Shown piece by piece: positions 7,101-15,100 of a DNA stretch of 20,302 bases (its first letter is position 1; each line of letters starts with the position of its first letter). Position numbers and translations under genes: made by a program. The notes beneath the pieces are model-generated. The model had not been told where the DNA came from. It worked only from the letters and a program-made list of their open reading frames with translations, and searched no databases. Origin of the DNA: CAYUET01 sp964443875 (GTDB lineage: Bacteria; Auribacterota; JAFGBW01); the NCBI GenBank assembly GCA_964443875.1, contig CAYUET010000041.1:1-20302 (forward strand). Direction: 5' to 3'.

Positions 7101-8314
7101 GGGAGGATTCCTTGGGGTAGAGAGTTTGAACGGTGGAAAGGGCATTTCCGTCTTTGAACACGGTGTAAAGGGTGTCTCCAGTTTTAATCTGTGAAAGGGA
7201 CTGGACCAGGTTGCCCTCTTTGTCCTGAGTCAGGCTATAGCCTCTTTCCATCACCTTGTAAGGGGAAAGGCTGGTTAAAAGGGAGGCATGGTTTTTCAGA
7301 GTTTCATTTTTCTGCTGTAGAAAAAGAGAGATGTTTTTGGAAAGCTGGAGGCATAGTTCATCCACACGCTGGGAAAACTGCCGGATCTGATNNNNNNNNN
7401 NCAAGCCGGTCTTTCAGAAGTTTGAATTTATGGGTGATGCTCTGCCCGAGATTTTTTTTATATTCCTCAAGGCGCGCCTGAAGATCCGCCTTGACAGGAA
7501 CGGCCGCAACTGCTGCCGCAGAAGGGGTTTCAGCCCGAAGGTCTGCCACGAAGTCAGCGATGCTGAAATCCACTTCGTGCCCGACCGCAGAGATGACAGG
7601 TATTTTTGAATTGTAAATGGCTTCCGCCACAATCAATTCATTAAAGGCCCACAGATCCTCGATGGAGCCTCCGCCTCGTCCGGCAATAATCACATCGCAG
7701 AGGTTCATCTCATTGAGTTTCTGAATGGCAAAAGCGATTTCCTCACAGGCGCCGGGTCCCTGGACTTTAACCGGAAAGAGAGTGACGTGCATGCCGGGCC
7801 AGCGGGTGTAAATAATATTCAGCATATCCCTTATGGCCGCTCCTTCGCGGGAAGTCACAATGCCGATTTTTTCAGGAAGGTAGGGAATAGGCTTTTTGCG
7901 GGCCGGGTCAAACCACCCCATTTTGAAAAGCTTTTCCTTGAGCTGAAGAAATTTGAGCTGAAGTTCGCCGATCCCCATTTTTTCAATTTTTGAGGCGATA
8001 ATCTGGTAACTGCCGGATTTTTCATAAACAGAGATATTGCCGTAAACCCGGATCATTACTCCATTGACCATGTCAGCTCCGAAGTAACGGGAAGCCTGGG
8101 TGCGGAACATGACGGCCGAAATCTGGGAAAATTCGTCTTTCAGAGTGAAATAGACATGCCCTGTGTTGGCGCGCTTCAGATTGGAAATCTCCCCCTGAAT
8201 CCAGAGATTCGGGAAGTTGCCTTCCAAGGTATCCTTGATCAGTTTTGTGATTTCCTTTACGGAGAAAACCTTTGCGGAAGGTTTCACCTCCGCAGATTCT
8301 GTTTCACTTTCCAT
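7093..8314 (-). CDS. xseA: Exodeoxyribonuclease VII large subunit (interrupted by an assembly gap)
   Basis: The N-terminal 304 residues and the C-terminal 99 residues flank the N run at 7392-7401. The first part has the OB-fold domain (about 16-112, FSVKEITKLIKDTLEGNFPN, WIQGEISNLK) and the start of the catalytic domain with GIVTSREGAAIRD, IIAGRGGGSIEDLWAFNE and ISAVGHEVDFSIADFVADLRAETPSAAA. The second part has the coiled coil and the conserved tail SPYKVMERGYSLTQDKEGN. Together with XseB it degrades single-stranded DNA from both ends to oligonucleotides. The two parts lie in different frames, which simply means the real gap is not 10 bases; probably a short piece of coiled coil is missing. 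AAGG precedes the ATG at 8314. The small subunit gene xseB is not in the window; a methyltransferase gene takes the following position. Confidence 0.92.
7392..7401. other. Assembly gap (10 N) inside xseA
   Basis: A run of ten Ns in the coiled-coil coding part of xseA. The flanking frames do not match across ten bases, so the length is nominal. Confidence 0.98.
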
Positions 8315-8360
8315 AGATTGCCTTTTTTGATAAATTAAAAATTCATTATGGATAAAAAAT

Positions 8361-8421
8361 GATGAAGTTCAATAAAGAAAGTAGCTGGATACAATTTTGG
8401 TTTGGATTGTTATTGTCTTTG
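8361..8421 (+). repeat. About 61-bp imperfect direct repeat, copy 1
   Basis: It matches 9479-9540 at about 55 of 62 aligned positions with one 1-base gap. The best part, from TTCAATAAAGAAAGTAG to the end, agrees at 50 of 55. It sits about 47 bp upstream of the xseA start codon. The two copies bracket the membrane protein gene at 8568-9329. Confidence 0.88.
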
Positions 8422-8567
8422 TCTGAAATATTTTCTGTAGTTTTCATAAGTGCTTGAGTATATTCCAGCAATCAAAGGAAAAAATCCTGATGGATAATCT
8501 GGCCTATGGGAACACGGAAGAGACCCCGCAAAAGTCTTTTACTGAGGCAAGGAAAATTTGAAAAAAC
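8422..8567. other. Non-coding stretch with a possible broken short ORF
   Basis: This stretch holds a short frame, ATG 8490 to TGA 8561 (23 residues, starting MDNLAYGNTEETPQ), preceded by AAAGGA. A second coding-looking stretch in another frame (8552-8626, ENLKKLALEENKIYLTD) would follow after a one-base shift. The composition is less AT-rich than the next gene. It may be a remnant of a decayed gene. I recognise no family in it. Confidence 0.25.
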
Positions 8568-9329
8568 TTGCCCTTGAAGAAAATAAAATTTATCTTACAG
8601 ACACTCTGCTGTCAGGTGTTTTATAATTGGTCAAGGGGTGAGAAATTTCAAGTGGCTACCAAAGTCAGAAAGATCTATAACGATTTAAAGGGAAACTCCG
8701 TGTTGGATAAGCTGTTAAAGGCGATAAGTAATATCAGGCCTTTCTTTTTAAACTTACTCTTTATTTTTCTAAATTGGTATTTGTTTTTAATTTCTATTAT
8801 TTATTTTCATGATTTTTTTGAATATGAAGGAAAAGCAGAAAAGTTACAATTATTGTTTATAATTCTCTCTGCTTTTTATATTGGACTGGCTTTTTTCTAT
8901 CGTAAAAGCTGGAATCTTTTCACTATTTTCTCTTTTTTTGTTTTTCTCTTTTTTGAAGAGATAAACTGGGGGCAAGTCCTTTGGGATCCCTATATACAAA
9001 TTCAAAGTCAATTTGGTCTGCATATGGGGTTTGGAGCTATTCCAGCCATTATTTTTAAATTTTTTTTTATGGGGATTCTTTTCGTGTATGTTGCATACCC
9101 CCATTTTTTGAGTAATAAAATCAAAAGAAATTACTATCTGTCTTATCTTAAAAGCCGATATATCATCTCATTATTTTTTATCATTATGGTCAATGTGATT
9201 CTGATACCCCCTCCTATGGACAGTGACGAAATTTCCATCTTTGATGAATATTTTGAATGCCATTTATATTGGTGTTTTATACTTTATTCCTATCAGGTAT
9301 ATAAAAGCTATAGATTTCATCAATTATAA
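8568..9329 (+). CDS. Polytopic membrane protein of unknown function with an E-E-I-x-W-G-Q motif
   Basis: The longest version has 253 residues from a TTG at 8568. In-frame GTG codons at 8652 and 8700 (the latter after AAGGGA) are alternative starts, and the segment before 8700 is less hydrophobic and may be untranslated. From about residue 57 the protein has roughly five to six membrane segments. One contains FFEEINWGQVLWDP, similar to the E-E-I-S-W-G-Q motif I recall from uncharacterised membrane proteins; a second acidic cluster, DSDEISIFDEYFE, lies in the last loop. The DNA is very AT-rich with Phe/Ile/Leu-rich coding, unlike the xseA operon. It stands alone between two copies of a 61-62 bp direct repeat, which suggests arrival or duplication as a cassette. 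No function is assigned. Confidence 0.6.
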   Translation: MPLKKIKFILQTLCCQVFYNWSRGEKFQVATKVRKIYNDLKGNSVLDKLLKAISNIRPFFLNLLFIFLNWYLFLISIIYFHDFFEYEGKAEKLQLLFIILSAFYIGLAFFYRKSWNLFTIFSFFVFLFFEEINWGQVLWDPYIQIQSQFGLHMGFGAIPAIIFKFFFMGILFVYVAYPHFLSNKIKRNYYLSYLKSRYIISLFFIIMVNVILIPPPMDSDEISIFDEYFECHLYWCFILYSYQVYKSYRFHQL

Positions 9330-9591
9330 GACAATTGGAGATTCAAAATTCTGCATTTTTTATTTTCTGAATTATTTTTCATTTTCAATCCCCGATGAGC
9401 CTTTTTTATAAACCTTTTCGCTCTTTCACTTTTTCTTCCCCCTATGATATATTTCTGTTAACTTGACTGTACACAACAGATCAAATTCAATAAAGAAAGT
9501 AGGCTGGAAACAATATTGGCTTGGATTGTTATTGCCTTTGGAGGATTAACTGAATTTAAACTCATATCAGTGAGCTGACTAAAATTCAGCA
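9330..9591. other. AT-rich intergenic stretch
   Basis: No convincing gene. It contains the second direct-repeat copy and, at 9550-9589, a dyad (CTGAATTT/AAATTCAG with an inner CTCA/TGAG stem) just past the stop of the minus-strand membrane gene. This could form a weak hairpin at the 3' end of that transcript but lacks a U-run. Confidence 0.4.
9479..9540 (+). repeat. About 62-bp imperfect direct repeat, copy 2
   Basis: Partner of 8361-8421, with the same orientation and a few substitutions. It lies just past the membrane protein gene. Confidence 0.88.
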
Positions 9592-11295
9592 TTATTCCCC
9601 GGTTTCCAGATACTTTTCATACACAGACAATTCGTCGATTTTTCGTGAAGCAAGATTTTTCAATTCAGGGAAGCTCGAAAGGTTTTCCCATTCTTTCTTT
9701 GCCAGCATAAATTGAAAAATGGTTTCAAGCATAAAGGCATATTGTTTTTGAAGTCGCATTTTAAAAATATTAGAAAGGCTTTGCTTTATAATAACCGGGT
9801 ATTCATTAAAAAAAACGCGATAATCGTGAAGCCTGCCGAGTTGAATAAGGGCATTCACTCGCTGCTCCAAAGGCAGGTTTTTTTTCTGACTTAAATTTTC
9901 ATGACATATTTTAAGGGTGTCCATATATTTTGCCTTTCTGTCCTCAATGCTTTCCCAGTAACGGATATCGTTTTCTTTGTTGAGCTCCTTCGCAGGAAGG
10001 ATTGAGAAGAGAAAGAGGAGGAAAAATAAAATCAGGAATTTTAAAATATCGAAATAATGACCTGAAGAAATTTTTTCCAGAAATAAACTGAAAGAATACC
10101 CTGAAAAAAGGGCTAGAAAAGGGATCATGGGCAGTCTGTAGCGGGAACATATAGGCATGGTCATGATCATCAGAATTACAAAGGAAAGAATAAAAATCAA
10201 AGCCATCTTTTTTCTTTGATGCAAACATAAGGCAATTCCGAAAACACCGCCTGCAAAGAGGATTGGAAAAGGTATGCTGAAGAATTTTCCTAAAAGCGTA
10301 TATTTTTCGTGAAAATAAATACTGGTGTTATTATGTATCTCAAATTGATTGGAGAGTAAAAAGATTTTTTTAAAGGTGAGTTTTATAAAAGAAAACGGAT
10401 GTTTTGAAATTTCAGATAGGGCCTCATTGATCCAGAACGTATTAAGGTTGTCTATTTTTTGGGAGCCTTTACAGGCAACAAAGAGTGAATTTTTTACATG
10501 ACCTTCAGCGGTAAGCGGAATTCCGGGTAAGGAAATAAGGAGCCCTGAGGATTTTTCAAGATTCGTCATATAAAACATCATTCCGAATTTGTGAAGAAAG
10601 CTTTCAGGGGTATGAAACCTTTGAAACAGGAAAGAGACAAGTAAAGTCCAGAGAATCAGGATAAAAATGTAAACGGGTGATTTCCATAGCTTGCGGCGAA
10701 AGATTTTATACGCCAGCGCAGGAAGGAATATGAGCCACATAAAGGGTCTGAAAAGCCCAAGAAACAGGAAGGAGATTAACATAAACATAAAGTTTAGAAG
10801 AGTATTCTTTTTATGGAAAGACATATAAAAAAACAAAGAGGCAATAATCAGAAACTGGGATAAGGATGAAGGTAAAAGTTCTGCGTCGGATTGAAAGTTC
10901 ATTTTGTAAAAGAGCAGCAGAAAAGCCGCACAAAAACCGGAAATGGGGTTGAAAAGCCACCTTCCGAGGCCATAGATCATTAATACGGAGATCATGCTTA
11001 ATAACAACTGGATATAAAAAATATAAGAAATTTGAACACCGAATAAATAGTAAACACTTTTGACAAACTCAAGATAAACCGGATAAACCGTCATTTTTAA
11101 AGCCGGAGAATAATTTTGGAGTTGATCTTCGGCCATAACATGGTAATTGAATTGATCGGTTTGGGGCATATTAAAAGAAAGGGTGGGATGAGCTACAAAA
11201 TTACGGATAAAAAGAATTCTTTCGCCTGCTCCGAAAATAAAGATAAAAGCCGCTAAAAGATAAAATGATAAAATATAATATTTATTTTTATTCAT
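9592..11295 (-). CDS. GT-C-like polytopic membrane protein (PMT/ArnT-type glycosyltransferase candidate)
   Basis: 567 residues from the ATG at 11295. It has a first membrane helix (about 6-24), then a periplasmic-type loop with MPQTDQFNYHVMAEDQL, in which Asp47-x3-Tyr51 resembles the catalytic-loop 'D-E-x-x-Y' region of GT39/PMT_2 glycosyltransferases, followed by YPVYLEFVKSVYYLFG, another PMT-like stretch. About ten hydrophobic helices follow, then a soluble C-terminal tail of about 133 residues from AKELNKEND. Such enzymes transfer a sugar from a polyprenyl-phosphate donor on the outer face of the inner membrane. The frame could extend to an ATG at 11439, but that would overlap the divergent CDP-alcohol phosphotransferase gene and adds non-membrane sequence, so I prefer 11295. 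AT-rich. The acceptor is unknown; lipid modification with the neighbouring enzyme is an inference. Confidence 0.65.
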   Translation of the reverse strand: MNKNKYYILSFYLLAAFIFIFGAGERILFIRNFVAHPTLSFNMPQTDQFNYHVMAEDQLQNYSPALKMTVYPVYLEFVKSVYYLFGVQISYIFYIQLLLSMISVLMIYGLGRWLFNPISGFCAAFLLLFYKMNFQSDAELLPSSLSQFLIIASLFFYMSFHKKNTLLNFMFMLISFLFLGLFRPFMWLIFLPALAYKIFRRKLWKSPVYIFILILWTLLVSFLFQRFHTPESFLHKFGMMFYMTNLEKSSGLLISLPGIPLTAEGHVKNSLFVACKGSQKIDNLNTFWINEALSEISKHPFSFIKLTFKKIFLLSNQFEIHNNTSIYFHEKYTLLGKFFSIPFPILFAGGVFGIALCLHQRKKMALIFILSFVILMIMTMPICSRYRLPMIPFLALFSGYSFSLFLEKISSGHYFDILKFLILFFLLFLFSILPAKELNKENDIRYWESIEDRKAKYMDTLKICHENLSQKKNLPLEQRVNALIQLGRLHDYRVFFNEYPVIIKQSLSNIFKMRLQKQYAFMLETIFQFMLAKKEWENLSSFPELKNLASRKIDELSVYEKYLETGE

Positions 11296-11319
11296 ATCAA
11301 CCGGAGGCGAAATATAGCA
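11296..11319. promoter_or_regulatory. 24-bp divergent gap between start codons
   Basis: The start codons of the GT-C-like gene and the phosphatidyltransferase gene are separated by only 24 bp, which contain the ribosome site of the plus-strand gene. At least one promoter must therefore lie inside the opposite coding region. Confidence 0.5.
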
Positions 11320-11982
11320 ATGAATGATTTTCAGGTCAAACTTGATCAAAAAGAAAATTCCTGGTTTTTCATCAGAATCGACCGTTTTCTGATTGCCAAA
11401 GGTGTCGGCTGGGTTCCCTCCTGGCTTCAAACCAATCATCTGACATTAATGACTTTGTTATGGAGTGTTCTTGCAATTGCTTCGGGTTATCTTTCATCTG
11501 AAAATAATTTCTGGCTGTGGGGTTTTAGTCTTTCTGTTATCCTTCAGTATATTACTGACATGCTTGACGGAGCAGTAGGAAGGCAAAGAAAAACGGGGTT
11601 GATTACCTGGGGTTACTATATGGATCACTTTCTGGATTACGTGTTTATGTGCGCGGTTTTCTGGGGATACTCGTTTATGGTTCAAGGAATCTATAAAATT
11701 TGGCTTGTCGGATTCTGGGCATTGCTTTCCGGGTTTATGATACACACTTTTTTAGATTTTTCTGTCACACGGGTTTTAAAAATCAGTTATTGTCGCTTTG
11801 GTACTACAGAATTACGCTACCTTTCTGTAATGCTTAACTCCCTGGCATTTTTTCTTGGTGTATCTTTTTTCCATAGTGTTTTACCCTTCCTGACTTGTGT
11901 TGCCGGGATTCTACTGGTGTTTACTGTCTATAAAACTAATAACAAATTTTATGAATTTGATATAAAAAATAAGTCAGATTAA
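11320..11982 (+). CDS. CDP-alcohol phosphatidyltransferase family protein, variant motif
   Basis: A 220-residue membrane enzyme with about six hydrophobic helices. The family motif is visible as D80-x2-D83-G84-A-V-G87-R88, then G98-x3-D102-x3-D106. It departs from the consensus D-G-x2-A-R-x8-G-x3-D-x3-D in two ways: Gly replaces Ala before Arg88, and nine rather than eight residues separate Arg and Gly. All acidic metal and substrate ligands are kept, so activity is expected: transfer of a phosphatidyl (or other phospho-alcohol) group from a CDP-activated donor to an alcohol. The alcohol cannot be named. GGAGG at 11303-11307 supports the start. It diverges from the GT-C-like gene with only 24 bp between start codons. 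Confidence 0.8.
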   Translation: MNDFQVKLDQKENSWFFIRIDRFLIAKGVGWVPSWLQTNHLTLMTLLWSVLAIASGYLSSENNFWLWGFSLSVILQYITDMLDGAVGRQRKTGLITWGYYMDHFLDYVFMCAVFWGYSFMVQGIYKIWLVGFWALLSGFMIHTFLDFSVTRVLKISYCRFGTTELRYLSVMLNSLAFFLGVSFFHSVLPFLTCVAGILLVFTVYKTNNKFYEFDIKNKSD

Positions 11983-12041
11983 CCTATTCTTGTATTGATT
12001 TTTTTTAAAAAAGTGTTTATTTTAATCTCCTTCGTGTTAAA

Positions 12042-12065
12042 TACCCCGCAGCAAGCTGCGGGGTA
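12042..12065 (+). terminator. GC-rich perfect hairpin, probable terminator or palindromic repeat
   Basis: TACCCCGCAGC-AA-GCTGCGGGGTA is a perfect 11-bp inverted repeat with a minimal loop, isolated in AT-rich DNA. It lies 60 bp past the phosphatidyltransferase stop and 73 bp before the RHS gene. A weak T-rich stretch follows (GTTTATT), so it may terminate the upstream transcript. Its exact symmetry also resembles dispersed bacterial palindromes. Confidence 0.65.
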
Positions 12066-12137
12066 GTTTATTAAAATTTTAAGATGATTAATTTTAAAAA
12101 TAATAAAACAATTCTTATATAAACAATAAGGAATTTT

Positions 12138-15100
12138 ATGAAAAAACACACCGTTACATTGATCTGTCTATTATTGTTTTTGGTTGGAAAAGGTTTTGCC
12201 GCCAGGGAAGGTATTTCAATTACAACCGAAAAGGAGGTTTATTCCCTTTCCGAAGAAGCTATCTTTAAGGTGATGATTGGTAACCCTCTGTCACATGAAA
12301 TAATAAAGGCCTTCTATCCATCGGCTGAAAACCCCGTTCTTTTATCGAGGCTTTCAAAAAGGGAGTATGGATTCAAAACCGGAAAGCTGGAAACATCGGG
12401 TGAAAAAACGCTTTGTGTACAGATTTTTAAAAAGGCGCATGAACAGCAGATTAAACACCTTGAAAGGGAAAAGGCGATTCTGACAGCGTTGATTACTGAG
12501 TATTCCTCATTCCTGCGGCATTATCCGCATTTACGATGTATTCTTTTTCGGCTGATAGGATTGCTTTCTGAAAAACTGGAAATGATTGAAAAACGGATTG
12601 AAAGGCTTAAGAAGCCTGTTGCAGAAGCATCAAAAACAATTCGCGTGGAGTTTTCAGATACGGAAGCGCCGGTATTTGCCCCTTTGGCAGATATGGAGGT
12701 TGAGGCCACAGGTTCAGAAACGGCGGTTACGCTTCCTGTGCCCGTAGTTACCGATAATAGTGATCCAAATCCTGTTGTGACTTGTGATGCCCCTTCACTT
12801 TTTTCTTTAGGAACGACTCCCGTAACCTGGACGGCAAAGGATGCTTCCGGCAATACCGGTTCATTAACCATTCAGGTGACAGTGACAGATACTACGCCTC
12901 CGTCTATTAAAGCCATATCTGATATTACTCAAGAAGCTACGGGTATTTTAACTGATATAGCTTTACCCACGCCGGAAGTTTCTGATTTAGTGGATGCAAG
13001 CCCATCTGTGATAGTAAATGCACCTGAAAGTTTTGCTCTTGGCTCAACAACGGTAACAGTTACAGCCAAAGATGATTCAAATAACACAGCTTCCTTAAGT
13101 TATGTGGTGACTATTATTGATACTACAGGCCCGATTTTTGGCGGATTGCAGGATGTATCTCTGGAAGCTACTGCACCTTTTACTTCTGTGGATTTATCGG
13201 GGATTACGGCATCTGACCTTGTGGATGGAGCTGTTTCCGTTACCAGTGATGCGCCAGTAAGCGGTTTTCCTGTTGGAATAACCCAAGTCAATTTCTCTGC
13301 TAAAGATTCCAATAATAATATCAGCAATGCCTCTATTCAGGTAGCAATAAAAGATACCACGGCACCGTCAACTACTCACGATTATAATTCCTCTGCGGAA
13401 TGGAGTCGGGAATCCGTAACTCTCCATTTTCAGGCGACGGATAATGCTTCAGGAGTTAAAACTACGTATTACACCCTCAATAACGGACCTGAAATCACAG
13501 GGAATACCCTTGAACTGAATTCAGACGGAGTATATCACATTACTTATCAGAGTGAAGATATGGCGGGTAACAGGGAAGTTTTAAAAACTCTGACGATTAA
13601 AATTGATGCAATCCCTCCGACGCTTACGGCTTCAATGAATCCGGTTCCCAATGCAAAAGGGTGGAATAATGTGGATACGGAAGTAATATTTGCTGCCAAT
13701 GATGCGCTTTCCGGTGTGGAGAGTGTATTGTCCCCCATAACCGTTACAACGGAAGGAAAGGGACAAGTAATAACCGGAATAGCCAAAGATAAGGCAGGGA
13801 ACGAGGCAAGTGTTTCCGTAACTGTGAATCTCGATAAGACGGGGCCTGTTTTAACAGTATCAAAACCTTTAAATCAGATTGAAACCAGGGAAGATCATGT
13901 TTTTGTAGAAGGGTTGGTATCGGATGTAAATACTGTGCGAGTCACTGTAAATGGAGCAGAAACGGCTGTGGTTGATGGAGGTTTTTTAACGGATGTTCAA
14001 CTTTTGGAAGGTGAAAATCAGATCATTGTAAGTGCTGAAGATGAGAGCGGGCTTGCGACCTCAAATACAGTTTTAGTGACCCGGCTTCCGACGGGAATTC
14101 CTCCTGTAATTAATATTATTTCTCCGAAACCAGAACTTTTTCCCAATGGTTTTGCTGTTGTGAAAATTCAGTGGAGTGATGAAAACGGTGCAATTAAATC
14201 TGATAGCGCTAAGATTTTACTGAATGGTGTAGATATTACCTCAAAATTTACGAAAGACTCTGAAGGGGCTAGTTATACTTTCGGTCAGACAGATTATCTT
14301 TCAGGCGGGGAATATGATCTTGAAGTTTCGGTTGAAAATGAAATAGGGTTAAAAGGAACTCAGAGCAGTCATTTTTCCGTTGCTGATAAACCTATTCTTT
14401 CTGCTCCCATTGAAACAAAGAGTTCGGCTTATCTGACCGGACGTGTTTTAAACTCTCGCACTCAGGCCCCCCTGCATGGAGTAAAAATAGGTCTTCATGG
14501 GAATACTACGGAAGCAGTTTATTCAGGTGAAGATGGTTATTATTCACTGCCTGTGAATGAAACTGCAGAATACAAAGTGATTATCGAAACGTCAGGATAT
14601 TCTTATGCGATTAAGGAAGTAAATGTTGAAAGCCTTTCCTGTGATTACACAGTCGATACCGCCTATCTGACCCCTATTGATACGGCAGTGGCGGTGATTA
14701 CAAGTGAAGGCGGAACCTACACGCATTCACAGGGATTGATAGAGGTTGAGTTTCCTGCAGGAGCATTGAATGAAGGGCAGACAATAGAGGCACGTTCTAT
14801 TTGGTATGAAAAAGCAGAGGAGCTTCCCGGAAAACTTCCGATCACTACAGCATTCACTTATTGCATAGATCTTCTTCCGGATGGCGTTGTTTTTAATGTA
14901 CCCGTTAAAGTGAGACACAAAAATACCCGTGGGTTTGCTCCTGAAACCCCTGTACCTGTAGGCTGTTATTATAAAAATTTGGGGCGATGGTTGAATGAAA
15001 GTATGGGAGTTGTGGATACTACGGGCGAATGGGTGGAATTTGAGACAACGCATTTTACGCCGTATGATACGAATATGCCTGCAATGTATTTAAATAAGTT

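Noticed and set aside
7101..7145. Upstream start for the methyltransferase
   Set aside because: It adds only a Pro-rich stretch antecedent to the domain and deepens the overlap with xseA; the ATG at 7100 gives the usual short stop/start overlap.
9223..9411. 62-codon plus-strand frame overlapping the end of the membrane protein gene
   Set aside because: It overlaps the better-supported frame and has no ribosome site; it looks like AT-rich read-through in another frame.
11296..11439. 48-residue N-terminal extension of the GT-C-like protein
   Set aside because: It would overlap the phosphatidyltransferase coding region head-on, and its sequence is the antisense of that gene. The ATG at 11295 starts directly before the first membrane helix.
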